This document shows positions 15,472 to 23,428 of a stretch of DNA of 23,428 nt, piece by piece; the stretch's first letter is position 1; each line of letters begins with the position of its first letter. The notes beneath the pieces were generated by a model, which was not told the origin of the DNA, did not search any database, and saw only the letters and a list, made by a program, of their open reading frames with translations. Location of the stretch: the NCBI GenBank assembly GCA_016777395.1, contig JADHRO010000005.1, positions 1 to 23,428 of the forward strand, written 5' to 3'. This DNA comes from Chitinophagales bacterium (lineage in GTDB: Bacteria > Bacteroidota > Bacteroidia > Chitinophagales > UBA8649). The translations under genes and the position numbers were made by a program.

Positions 15472-17790
15472 TCAGAAACTTTCGATCACTTTAAATTCTG
15501 TACGTCTATTTTTCTGACGACCAGCTTCATTATCTGAACCATCCTCATTTTCATTTGGAGCGATAGGTGAATTTTCGCCATATCCCTTGGCATATAATCT
15601 ATCTTTTGAAACGCCTTTTGAAATCATATAGTCAACGCAGCTTTGAGCCCTAGCTTGTGATAATTTATAATTAGTATCGGAAGAGCCAATGGCATCAGTA
15701 TGCGCTCCTAACTCGATAACAATTTCAGGATTCTCCTGTAAAATTATAATTAGGGCATCTAATATCTTTTTGGATCCATTGCTTAATGACGACTTCCCAA
15801 AGTCATAGAACACATTGTCCAATTCATAAGTTTTACCCACTTCAATTGCTGTTAATGCAGCAGAAACATCTAACAGCTCTAGATCCATTGGAATATCACT
15901 TGTCAAGACCATAACTTTATTCTTAAAGTAACCCTCCTTTACTATTTCAATAACATAATCTTTATCCAAATCTAAGGTAAAGCTATAGTCTGTGCGTCCT
16001 AAAGGCATCCTTTTTGTAGACAAGGTTTGCTTCTCTCCATCAGCTAACAATAGCTTAAGAATAATGACTGCATCATCCAGCTTTTCTGTTCTAAGTGAAT
16101 CCTTGTCGTCATAAATACTTCCCTTGGCTTCTATGATGTATCTATTAATGTTTAGGTTTTGATTTAAGGTATCTTCATCAGGTATGTCAAGTGTTGAAAC
16201 ATATTCAAAGGATGAAGTAAATCCAGGCTTAGATACTTCTACTTTGTATTCTTTATCTGGTTTAAGATTAAAAAAGTAGTCTTCCTTCACATCCAACAAT
16301 TCCTCAACCATCACTTCATTTCCAGCTTGATTGGTCATATACAATCGAATATTTGCCCCTTGGATGGGAACATCTCCGTCCTCCTCTTCCTTAAATACAA
16401 AGCCTTCCAGTCCAAACTTAAAATCCTCAAAGTAAAAAATATCATCGCCTGTATATCTCTTTTTTATTTTCGAAGTTCCTTCTCGATTAGAGACAAGGAA
16501 TCCACTGGTTTTACCCAACTCTTTAACATAGTATAAATCATCTGCTGTTGAATTTATCGGCAATCCAGCATTTTCAGGTTTAGTCCAACTCAAATCATCC
16601 TTCTCATAACTTACAAATACATCGAAGCCACCAATACTTGGATGCCCATTGCTACTAAAATAAAACAAGTTTTCCTTGTTGTCATAGTAAGGGGTCATTT
16701 CATCTTGTTTGGTATTAATACTTCCAGCTAATAATCTCGGACCCTTAAAATCTCCGCTTGCTGTTCGAATAAAATACCAGATATCCATTCCACCTATACC
16801 TCCTTCGCGATCACTAACAAAATAGACGATTTCCATGCCATCCCCACTCGTGCGCACTGTAGGCTGAGTAGAAGTATATTTCGTGCTATTTATCGATTTA
16901 TTTAGCGCCGCAGGCTCTTGCCACTTTTCGTTATTCCTCTCGCTTAAGTATAGGTTACAAATGATTTCATCGATCTCATTATTGAAGCACTTGCAGAAAT
17001 ATATTCTATTTCCATCCTCAGAAATTGCCGAATTACCCGTTCCAAATTTTTCATCTTGGAACATTTCAGGTAGTCTTTTTCCACTTTCCCATATTCCATC
17101 TACTTTATTGGATTGGTATAGCTTGTAATGAGGAATATCCTTTCTATTCTTTACGAATACTAAATCATCTTCCTGAAGCGAAGTATAGTAAATCGTCGAA
17201 TCATTGATTGGCATGGGAGCAGCATCTTCATATCCAGAATTTACCCCGTCTCCTAATGATTTAACCTTAACTTTCTTAGACTCGGTATGCGAAATAGCCC
17301 AATCTGCACCAGCTATTTCATTGTCGACAATCTCCATCCACATAGCCTTGTCTGGCATCGACAGCTCCCCTTTAAATGCATTCAATCGCTTTTTAGCCTC
17401 TTCGAACTCCCCGATTTGCTTTAGGGATACACCATAATAGAAATCGAATAAAGCATACATTCCTCTATTTTCCTTTTCAATGCGCTTACTGTTAGTTTTT
17501 GCATCGACAGGATGCTCCTCAAAACTCGCAAAATATTTAACGGCATTTTTATAATCGTTCGCTTTCAATGTTGCCATCGCCAACCAAAACTTTGCATACC
17601 TGTTTTCAGGCTTAACTCGAATAACTTCTTTGTAATATTCTATCGCAGAATAGTAATGACTTTGCGCATATAGTAAATCGGCAACTTTTAGCTCATGTCT
17701 TGATTTAATAGCTTTTTCCTTATCTATTTGAGCATAAATGGATGTAGTTATTAAAACAATTGAACATATAATTCCAATTAACTTTTTCAT
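15472..17790 (-). CDS. PorE-like TPR-PD40-OmpA outer-membrane/peptidoglycan protein
   Basis: A 772-residue protein with a signal peptide (about 1-20). The domain order is TPR-like helices (about 30-165), WD40-like/PD40 beta-propeller repeats (about 180-455, e.g. 'YFVSDREGGIGGMDIWYF' and 'FYFSSNGHPSIGGFDVFVS'), two carboxypeptidase-regulatory/CNA-B-like segments (about 458-545 and 550-640), and a C-terminal OmpA peptidoglycan-binding domain (about 655-772, 'GAHTDAIGSSDTNYKLSQAR'). This is the architecture of PorE, the T9SS component proposed to tie the secretion apparatus to peptidoglycan. Many paralogs exist per genome, so whether this is PorE itself or an accessory copy is open. It lies 26 bases downstream of a porP/sprF gene, the pairing typical of T9SS. 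Confidence 0.87.
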   Translation of the reverse strand: MKKLIGIICSIVLITTSIYAQIDKEKAIKSRHELKVADLLYAQSHYYSAIEYYKEVIRVKPENRYAKFWLAMATLKANDYKNAVKYFASFEEHPVDAKTNSKRIEKENRGMYALFDFYYGVSLKQIGEFEEAKKRLNAFKGELSMPDKAMWMEIVDNEIAGADWAISHTESKKVKVKSLGDGVNSGYEDAAPMPINDSTIYYTSLQEDDLVFVKNRKDIPHYKLYQSNKVDGIWESGKRLPEMFQDEKFGTGNSAISEDGNRIYFCKCFNNEIDEIICNLYLSERNNEKWQEPAALNKSINSTKYTSTQPTVRTSGDGMEIVYFVSDREGGIGGMDIWYFIRTASGDFKGPRLLAGSINTKQDEMTPYYDNKENLFYFSSNGHPSIGGFDVFVSYEKDDLSWTKPENAGLPINSTADDLYYVKELGKTSGFLVSNREGTSKIKKRYTGDDIFYFEDFKFGLEGFVFKEEEDGDVPIQGANIRLYMTNQAGNEVMVEELLDVKEDYFFNLKPDKEYKVEVSKPGFTSSFEYVSTLDIPDEDTLNQNLNINRYIIEAKGSIYDDKDSLRTEKLDDAVIILKLLLADGEKQTLSTKRMPLGRTDYSFTLDLDKDYVIEIVKEGYFKNKVMVLTSDIPMDLELLDVSAALTAIEVGKTYELDNVFYDFGKSSLSNGSKKILDALIIILQENPEIVIELGAHTDAIGSSDTNYKLSQARAQSCVDYMISKGVSKDRLYAKGYGENSPIAPNENEDGSDNEAGRQKNRRTEFKVIESF

Positions 17791-17816
17791 GAATAGGTTT
17801 TAGAGGAGTTAGTTTT

Positions 17817-18875
17817 TTAAAATCTTCTTGCTGGCAGGGATTTGTTTGCTTTATAACTGCGAATACTTTCTCCCATATAAATCAAAGAGATTTCAAAAGC
17901 ACCTTTGAGATTTGAAGAATTCTGAAGATTTGAAAGATTTACATCGTAAGAAGCACCAATCCTCATATTTCTAAACTCTACCGAGGATAATACGACTACA
18001 GCGTCACCATTGACCGGGCTCAATCGATAACGAGCACCTAAATGGATGCTAGAATTGGTTCTAAAACCAGCGCTAAAGTAATACCCTAATGAACTACCTG
18101 CCAAAATCATATGGTTCTCTCCTTGCTTTTGATAAAGTATGTCTGGAGCTAAAGCCAATTTATCTGAGAGAAACACTTCAATACCTAAATCGCCTAAATA
18201 CCTTCTTTTTAAGAAGATGTCATCGTTTTCGCTGATAAACCATTGATTTGGCTGACTCATGTGAAAAGTTGAAAAACCACCTTGCATTTTGAAACGATCA
18301 CTAAACTGGGATTTCCAGTAAAGACCAAAATTATAATCAAAATAAAAGAATGCCCCCCTATCAAAATTGTTTGCGTCAAACTCTGAGCTATAGCCTGTCC
18401 CACTGTGACTAATCACGTCAAACTGATCATAAAAAACATAGCTCTCACGGTCCATACTTCTTTGTACATAAGCTACTTGACCTCCTAATGATATTCTATG
18501 ATTTCCCAATCTGCCAATACCCTTATGATATGCTAAAGAAAGACCTATATTACTGGTTACTAAACTGGCTTCACCTACCCTATCGTTGGTGAACATTAAG
18601 CCTAATCCCAGCTTATCATTTTTTAACTGGCCTTCAAACAAGGGTAAATCAATGGCGGCTCCAGGAGTAACAAAAGCATTTTTGTTCAAGAATGAACTCC
18701 ACTGATTACGGTAAATAACCGCAACTCGATAAGAACCATCAAAATTCCCCGTAAGTGCAGGGTTTAAGGCTTGAGCAAAAGTATAATACTGGGAAAAATG
18801 GACATCTTGAGCCAAACTCACTTCTAAACAACATGTAAAAAAGAATACAACAAAGCCTAGGTAATAATTTTTCAT
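17817..18875 (-). CDS. PorP/SprF-family T9SS outer-membrane protein
   Basis: A 352-residue predicted outer-membrane beta-barrel with a signal peptide (about 1-23). The conserved N-terminal family stretch is present: 'DVHFSQYYTFAQALNPALTG' (24-43), then 'YRVAVIYRNQW' (49-59). In Flavobacterium, SprF is needed for secretion of the SprB adhesin, and PorP is a T9SS component in Porphyromonas. Most genomes carry several homologs, each often encoded next to a specific cargo. This copy is paired with the PorE-like gene and has no large adhesin gene beside it here. It is transcribed divergently from the M32 peptidase and is probably the first gene of a two-gene operon. Confidence 0.9.
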   Translation of the reverse strand: MKNYYLGFVVFFFTCCLEVSLAQDVHFSQYYTFAQALNPALTGNFDGSYRVAVIYRNQWSSFLNKNAFVTPGAAIDLPLFEGQLKNDKLGLGLMFTNDRVGEASLVTSNIGLSLAYHKGIGRLGNHRISLGGQVAYVQRSMDRESYVFYDQFDVISHSGTGYSSEFDANNFDRGAFFYFDYNFGLYWKSQFSDRFKMQGGFSTFHMSQPNQWFISENDDIFLKRRYLGDLGIEVFLSDKLALAPDILYQKQGENHMILAGSSLGYYFSAGFRTNSSIHLGARYRLSPVNGDAVVVLSSVEFRNMRIGASYDVNLSNLQNSSNLKGAFEISLIYMGESIRSYKANKSLPARRF

Positions 18876-18957
18876 AGTTTAGGGTTTTTCTAAGATGTTA
18901 TATTTTAAAGATATAAATTTACCTTTTAAAATTTTTAAAACTTATCAAATATACTCA

Positions 18958-20451
18958 ATGCAAGCAAACTATAAAAAATTACTAAAGTTTACCAATAAGA
19001 TTGCTGACATTAAAAACGCAATTGCTGTTTTAAATTGGGATCAAGAAACCTACATGCCTCCGAAAGGCCAGGGATTTAGGGCACAGCAGATTGCAACTCT
19101 AAGTGGCATAGCTCATGAAGCAGAAACATCAACGGCTTATGAAAATTGTATCAACGAACTATTAGAAGAGCCCTCATTAAACCCAGTTGAATCCAAAAAC
19201 ATACAACTACTCAAGCGAGATATGGTCAAAGCTAAGAAACTGCCAAGCGATTTTGTTATTGGATTATCTAAAGCAACTTCCAAAGCCTTCCATGCATGGA
19301 TTACTGCTCGAAAAGCAAATGACTTTGAGCTATTTAAAGAAGCTTTGAGCGAAATGGTGAAAATTCAGCAAGAGAAAGCAGAGATTTATGGATACAAGGA
19401 TCATATTTATAATGCGCTAATGGATGATTATGAGCCGAAAGCAACGGTTCAAGAAATTGACACCCTTTTTAGTGAGGTGAAAACCAAGCTCAGTCCACTA
19501 CTCGCTCAAATTGCGAAGAGTCCGCAAGTGGAAGATGCTTTTATGTATAAGCAATTTGCAAAAGATAAGCAATGGGATTTTGGAATGACTATTTTAGAGC
19601 AATTAGGCTACGATTTAGAGGCTGGTCGTCAAGATCTTGCTGAGCATCCTTTTTCCACTACCTTTAGTCCCTTTGATGTTCGAGTAACCACTCGTATCAA
19701 AGAAAACAACCTCTACGATATGCTTTGGAGTTGCATTCATGAGTGTGGTCATGCGCTATACGAACAAGGATTAAGCGCAGCAGAATATGGTCTGCCTTGC
19801 GGCGAAGCTGTTTCGTTAGGCATACATGAAAGTCAATCTAGGTTTTATGAAAACAATATAGGTCGCAGTGAAGCTTTTTGGGAATCTAACTATCCAGGTC
19901 TTCAAGCGACATTCCCTAATCAGCTTGGAGATGTTTCTAGTGAAGATTTTTATCGAGCGGCTAACATTGTAAAGCCTTCCTTAATACGAACCGATGCAGA
20001 TGAGTTAAGCTATCATTTTCATATTATGATCCGTTATGAAATTGAGAAGCAGTTAATCGATGGAAGTTTAGCTGTATCCGATGTTAAGGAGGCGTGGAAT
20101 GCTTCATACTCAAAATATTTGAATATAAATGTTCCATCTGATAATCAAGGAGTTCTTCAAGATGTGCATTGGAGTCATGGCGGGTTTGGCTACTTCCCTA
20201 CTTATTCGTTGGGTAGTTTTTATGCTGCACAGTTTGAAGCAAAAATGGTAAAGGAGATACCTGATATGTTTCAAGAAATAAGAACTGGAGAATTTAGTAA
20301 TATCTTGACTTGGTTGAGAACGAACATCCATCAACATGGACGTTTTTACACCTCACAAGAATTGTGTAAAAATGCGACAGGTGAAACGCTTAAATTCGAC
20401 TATTTCATGGATTATGCAGTTAAAAAATATTCAGCAATCTATGCTTTATAA
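18958..20451 (+). CDS. Carboxypeptidase Taq family (M32) metallopeptidase
   Basis: A 497-residue zinc carboxypeptidase, the standard length for M32, with no signal peptide, so cytosolic peptide turnover is the expected role. Active-site HECGH is at residues 261-265 (zinc ligands His261 and His265, Glu262 catalytic), with the third ligand Glu291 in 'HESQSR' (290-295). The substrate-site motifs 'HPF' (230-232) and 'DVRVTTR' (240-246) are intact. The frame is open 63 bases further upstream, but that extension is AT-rich, lies in the divergent promoter region and does not resemble M32 proteins. The start at ATG 18958, giving MQANYKKLLKF, fits the family and is chosen. Confidence 0.93.
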   Translation: MQANYKKLLKFTNKIADIKNAIAVLNWDQETYMPPKGQGFRAQQIATLSGIAHEAETSTAYENCINELLEEPSLNPVESKNIQLLKRDMVKAKKLPSDFVIGLSKATSKAFHAWITARKANDFELFKEALSEMVKIQQEKAEIYGYKDHIYNALMDDYEPKATVQEIDTLFSEVKTKLSPLLAQIAKSPQVEDAFMYKQFAKDKQWDFGMTILEQLGYDLEAGRQDLAEHPFSTTFSPFDVRVTTRIKENNLYDMLWSCIHECGHALYEQGLSAAEYGLPCGEAVSLGIHESQSRFYENNIGRSEAFWESNYPGLQATFPNQLGDVSSEDFYRAANIVKPSLIRTDADELSYHFHIMIRYEIEKQLIDGSLAVSDVKEAWNASYSKYLNINVPSDNQGVLQDVHWSHGGFGYFPTYSLGSFYAAQFEAKMVKEIPDMFQEIRTGEFSNILTWLRTNIHQHGRFYTSQELCKNATGETLKFDYFMDYAVKKYSAIYAL

Positions 20452-20485
20452 AAGCGCAAGGAAATCAAATAACTTTAAAGCCTTA

Positions 20486-21376
20486 TCATTGCATCAAATC
20501 CCGTATTGCATCTTCCATGTCCTCAAACTTAAAAGCGAAGCCCCTTTCTAAGATTTTATTTGCACTACAATTTTGACTTAAAAACAAAACATCACTCATT
20601 TCACCAAGAGCCAGTTTAAGTCCAATTTTTGGCGCAGTGATGGCTATTGTGTTTCGAACACCAGCGATTTCTTTTGCCAACTTTGCTTGAGTAACTGGTT
20701 TTGGGGCAACAGCATTGTAAACTCCCGATATGTGCTTATTTTCAATAGCAAAAATGAACATCTCGGCTAAATCATCAATATGTATCCAAGAGTAAATTTG
20801 TTTTCCATTGCCTAAAATACCTACAAAAAAAGGTAAAGTCTTCGTTATTTCTGGCAGTGCTCCTCCATCTTTTGCAAGCACTATACCAATTCGAAAAATA
20901 AGCTTTTTGATAACTTTATCATTAATTATATAGCTCTCTTCCCACAACTTACATACCGATGCAAGAAAATCATCTCCGGCGACTTTATCCTCCGACAATA
21001 TTCCGTCTTGTTTTCCATAATATCCTATTGCTGAGGCACCAATAAACTGTGTTACCTGATGATCTTTTTGATTCAAAAAATTCATAAGCAGTAAGGAAGA
21101 TTCTACGCGGCTATCCAAAATTTCTTTCTTCCTTGTTTTGGTCCATCTCTTATCCGCTACTCCTGCTCCAGCCAAATGAATAATGCTAGTAACGCCATTA
21201 AAAGCCTTAGCATCCATCACTTGCATGCTAGGATCCCAATAAAACACACCAACTCCTTTCCTTTTATAACTTTTACGAGTCGACAAATGGGCCACTTCTA
21301 TTCCTTTCTCCAATAGTATTTCGGTGATTCTTGTCCCAAGCAGACCGCTTCCCCCTGTTATCAGTACTTTATTCAT
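20486..21376 (-). CDS. TIGR01777-family NAD(P)-binding epimerase/sugar reductase-like protein
   Basis: A 296-residue extended SDR protein of the TIGR01777 (YfcH-like) family. The N-terminal Rossmann motif is TGGSGLLG (7-14), followed by 'IIHLAGAGVADKRWT' (65-79) and 'SAIGYYG' (115-121), both diagnostic for the family. 'SWIHIDDLAEMF' is the usual mid-domain segment, and a DUF1731-type C-terminus ends the protein. The substrate of this family is not established, so 'epimerase' is a family label only. The stop is TGA followed directly by TAA. It converges with the M32 gene (34-base gap with no hairpin seen) and diverges from the SBP gene. Confidence 0.9.
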   Translation of the reverse strand: MNKVLITGGSGLLGTRITEILLEKGIEVAHLSTRKSYKRKGVGVFYWDPSMQVMDAKAFNGVTSIIHLAGAGVADKRWTKTRKKEILDSRVESSLLLMNFLNQKDHQVTQFIGASAIGYYGKQDGILSEDKVAGDDFLASVCKLWEESYIINDKVIKKLIFRIGIVLAKDGGALPEITKTLPFFVGILGNGKQIYSWIHIDDLAEMFIFAIENKHISGVYNAVAPKPVTQAKLAKEIAGVRNTIAITAPKIGLKLALGEMSDVLFLSQNCSANKILERGFAFKFEDMEDAIRDLMQ

Positions 21377-21400
21377 GTTGTTAAAATTATTGATGAGTGT

Positions 21401-21421
21401 GGTAAGTTCACCTTACCTTTA
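21401..21421 (+). promoter_or_regulatory. Inverted repeat overlapping a candidate -7 box upstream of the SBP gene
   Basis: A perfect inverted repeat GGTAAG-TTCAC-CTTACC (21401-21417) overlaps TACCTTTA (21414-21421), a one-mismatch -7 box about 30 bases before the SBP ATG. A TTG lies 21 bases upstream of the box (21390-21392), slightly wide. The geometry suits a repressor operator but could be chance. The region is shared with the divergent epimerase gene. Confidence 0.35.
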
Positions 21422-21451
21422 TAAGCTTAATACTTTAAATTTTGTTCATCT

Positions 21452-23248
21452 ATGAAAAATAGCATATTCGCATTAAACTTGCTTTTCCTGTTCGCTTGCA
21501 ACACTAATGATGTCGTATCCACAGATGTAAATTTAGCTGAACTTCCGTATGAAGGTAAAAAAAAGTCCAAAGAACTTCTCGTTCATGAATTGAGTGACCC
21601 TGACAAACTAAACCCTTTAACTTCCCAAGGTGCGGGTAGCTCATATATTGAACATTGTATGTTTATGTACTTATTGGATATTGATAAAGAAAAACTTGAA
21701 GTTATTCCTTGGTTAGCCAAAGAAAGACCCAAAATCAGCGAATTGAACGAAGGTCCATACAAGCTAAAAATTGATTATGAAATTAGGAAGGAAGCAACAT
21801 GGGACAATGGTACTCCAGTTACCGCATATGATGTTGATTTTAGTTTCAAGACCACTAAAAACCCGCACGTAGATGCCGAGCACCAGAGACCTTATATCGA
21901 TTTTGTAGCGGATATAATTATTGATGAGGAAAATCCAAAAAAGTTTTCTTTTTTGACCAATGAACTGCATTATTCTGCAGAATTTTCTAGTGGAGGAGTT
22001 AATTATATTATTCCAGAATACATCTACGACCCCGAGCAACTCATGCGAAAATTCAGCTTAAAACAGTTAAGTAATAAAGAGGAAATTGAAGAAATAAGAG
22101 GAGATCTTGATCTAATTACATTTGCTGAATCGTTCAACGGAGAAAAGTTTCAGCGAGAACCCGGATTTGTAGTTGGCTGCGGCCCATATAGCCTAGAAGA
22201 ATGGACCACCGGTCAGCGAGTTGTCTTAAAAAAGAAAGAAAATTGGTGGGGTAATGCCTTAATAGGAACGCAGAGTTTCGACAATCATCCGGAAAAAATA
22301 ATTTATGAAATCATCAATGATAAGGTGACCGCCGTGACCGCGACCAAAGATGAACAAATAGATATTATGCGCGGTGTTTCTCCTTATAATTTCAAGGAGC
22401 TTAGCACGGATAAAGCATTCAATAGCAAGTTCTTTATGTTTAATACTGATTTCTTATCCTACACTTATATAGGCTTAAATATGAGGCATCCAATTTTAAA
22501 AGAAAAAGAAGTAAGACAAGCACTTGCTCATTGTGTAAACGTTCCGCAAATCATCGAGATTATTATGTACGGTTATGCAAAACCGATTGGAAGTTTTGTG
22601 CATCCAAGCAAATCCCATTACAACACAAACCTTAAACCATATGAATTTAACCTCACTATCGCTAAAAATTTACTAGCTGGCGCAGGTTGGATTGATTCTG
22701 ACCAAGATGGTGTTTTAGACAAAGAAATTGATGGGGTTAATACCCCTCTTCGATTGAGCATAAAATTTAACTCAGGAAATGACAGCCGCGAAAAAATATG
22801 CTTATTTCTAAAAGAGCACGCAAAAAAAATAGGTATTGACCTTGAAATTAAAGTAAAGGAGTGGACCGTTTATTTAGATGAATGTACAAACCATGATTTC
22901 GATATGTATGTCCTGGGGTGGGTTCAAGAGGCAGTTCTTGACGACCCCAAACAACTTTTCCATACCGATGCCTATAATGGAGGAAGTAATTATACCGGTT
23001 TCGGCGATGCATACACGGACGTACTTATCGATAATTTGAGAAAGGAAATGGATGATGAAAAGCGTACCAATATGTTTAAAGAGCTTCAAGCTATCGTTCA
23101 TGAAGAAGTGCCATATATCCTCTTGTATACTCCGGATAATTTACTTACGATAAGTAAACGTTTTGGAAATGCCAAACCCTATATTGCGCGTCCCGGCTAT
23201 GAGGAAAGAGAATTAATACTTAAAAGTTATAAAGGAGCGCAACAATAA
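21452..23248 (+). CDS. Peptide-binding lipoprotein (ABC transporter SBP family 5)
   Basis: A 598-residue solute-binding protein of the oligopeptide/dipeptide (DppA/OppA-like) family 5. It carries a lipoprotein signal with lipobox LFAC (Cys16), so it is lipid-anchored in the envelope. Family features: 'WDNGTPVTAYDVDFSF' in the N-lobe, 'GCGPYSLEEWTTGQRVVLKKK' around the hinge (written here as a family marker), 'VRQALAHCVN' in the C-lobe and 'GAGWIDSDQDGVLDKE' near 410-425. The D-x-D-x-D-G there (Asp415, 417, 419) resembles a calcium-binding loop and is common in such proteins. Oligopeptide uptake is inferred. No permease or ATPase genes follow within the window; the next gene is another lipoprotein. 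Preceded by an inverted-repeat promoter region. Confidence 0.9.
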   Translation: MKNSIFALNLLFLFACNTNDVVSTDVNLAELPYEGKKKSKELLVHELSDPDKLNPLTSQGAGSSYIEHCMFMYLLDIDKEKLEVIPWLAKERPKISELNEGPYKLKIDYEIRKEATWDNGTPVTAYDVDFSFKTTKNPHVDAEHQRPYIDFVADIIIDEENPKKFSFLTNELHYSAEFSSGGVNYIIPEYIYDPEQLMRKFSLKQLSNKEEIEEIRGDLDLITFAESFNGEKFQREPGFVVGCGPYSLEEWTTGQRVVLKKKENWWGNALIGTQSFDNHPEKIIYEIINDKVTAVTATKDEQIDIMRGVSPYNFKELSTDKAFNSKFFMFNTDFLSYTYIGLNMRHPILKEKEVRQALAHCVNVPQIIEIIMYGYAKPIGSFVHPSKSHYNTNLKPYEFNLTIAKNLLAGAGWIDSDQDGVLDKEIDGVNTPLRLSIKFNSGNDSREKICLFLKEHAKKIGIDLEIKVKEWTVYLDECTNHDFDMYVLGWVQEAVLDDPKQLFHTDAYNGGSNYTGFGDAYTDVLIDNLRKEMDDEKRTNMFKELQAIVHEEVPYILLYTPDNLLTISKRFGNAKPYIARPGYEERELILKSYKGAQQ

Positions 23249-23289
23249 TTCTGTGCTAAAGGGATCTGTTTTAATTAATCGAAGTTCTA

Positions 23290-23317
23290 TTGATTAACTG
23301 AAATTTTGCTATTTTAG
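23290..23317 (+). promoter_or_regulatory. Candidate -33/-7 promoter for the last lipoprotein gene
   Basis: TTG (23290-23292), a 17-base spacer and TATTTTAG (23310-23317, one mismatch from TAnnTTTG) give a near-consensus Bacteroidota promoter with a leader of about 30 bases to the ATG at 23353. A weak TTAATC/GATTAA inverted repeat (23275-23297) overlaps the -33 part. It suggests the last gene can be expressed separately from the SBP gene. Confidence 0.4.
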
Positions 23318-23352
23318 CGCAACTTACCAATTAACAAAATAAAACCTCAATA

Positions 23353-23428
23353 ATGATAAACGCAAAAAACTTGTTCAAATTAATCATGCTTCTTCCTTTA
23401 GCAGCATTTTTTACTAGCTGCACTAGTA
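23353..23428 (+). CDS. Lipoprotein, N-terminal fragment cut by window edge
   Basis: An open frame from ATG 23353 to the end of the window (25 residues). It encodes a lysine-containing start, a hydrophobic stretch and a lipobox-like FTSC (Cys23), i.e. a typical lipoprotein signal. The mature protein is outside the window, so its function cannot be assigned. A second substrate-binding lipoprotein is one possibility given the neighbour. Confidence 0.6.
   Translation, partial: MINAKNLFKLIMLLPLAAFFTSCTS

Noticed and set aside
18905..18945. TTTTAAAATTTTTAAAA-type palindromes between porP and the M32 gene
   Set aside because: These are low-complexity AT DNA where such pairings are expected. No consistent promoter or hairpin could be argued beyond weak one-mismatch boxes.
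18895..18957. N-terminal extension of the M32 carboxypeptidase (start at 18895)
   Set aside because: The extra 21 residues come from AT-rich promoter-like DNA and do not resemble M32 proteins. The ATG at 18958 gives the usual length.
20452..20485. CTTTAAAG palindrome between the M32 and epimerase genes
   Set aside because: It is only 8 bases without a loop or T-run, so it is not a terminator.
1..23428. Mobile elements, CRISPR arrays, tRNA or rRNA genes, defence systems
   Set aside because: The gaps between genes are short (largest about 163 bases). None contains direct-repeat arrays, cloverleaf-like sequence or transposase fragments, and composition appears even along the window.

Overview
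The window looks like a piece of a low-GC chromosome from the Bacteroidota, most likely a Flavobacteriales-type organism. Three things point there. Two proteins carry C-terminal type IX secretion (T9SS) sorting domains. A PorP/SprF gene sits next to a PorE-like TPR-PD40-OmpA gene. Several upstream regions carry Bacteroidota-style TAnnTTTG -7 boxes, without evident Shine-Dalgarno sequences. The species cannot be named from the sequence. I see no phage, IS element, CRISPR array, rRNA or tRNA. The coding density is high, and the window reads as core chromosome plus envelope and secretion genes.

Layout. Bases 1-8846 are all on the minus strand: the N-terminus of an SRPBCC/AHSA1-type protein (cut by the window edge), a DUF255 thioredoxin-like lipoprotein, a T9SS-exported alpha/beta hydrolase followed on its 3' side by a clear terminator, metG, and a 1022-residue T9SS-exported protein. 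That last protein combines a seven-repeat beta-propeller with five InlB-type B-repeats. Divergent from it is an S66 LD-carboxypeptidase, which converges with a ThiE/TenI-like gene at a 1-base gap. The ThiE-like gene diverges in turn from a pnuC/NadR-like-kinase pair, so a vitamin or cofactor salvage theme spans 9.8-11.6 kb. asnS (minus) overlaps the kinase gene tail to tail and diverges from rpoN (sigma-54), which is followed closely by a six-helix membrane protein.

From 15.4 to 18.9 kb lies a T9SS-type outer-membrane pair: PorP/SprF upstream, PorE-like OmpA downstream. This probably matches the T9SS cargo encoded earlier in the window. A divergent M32 carboxypeptidase, a TIGR01777-type NAD(P)-binding epimerase, an oligopeptide-binding lipoprotein (SBP family 5) and the first codons of another lipoprotein complete the window.

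I did not find a convincing undescribed system. The points most worth a second look are the substrate of the PnuC/kinase/ThiE-like locus (nicotinamide riboside or thiamine), the modular propeller plus InlB-repeat exported protein with an altered sorting motif, unusually short predicted 5' leaders at three genes, an inverted repeat inside the putative SBP promoter, and a PAP2-like membrane protein lacking the expected histidine next to rpoN.
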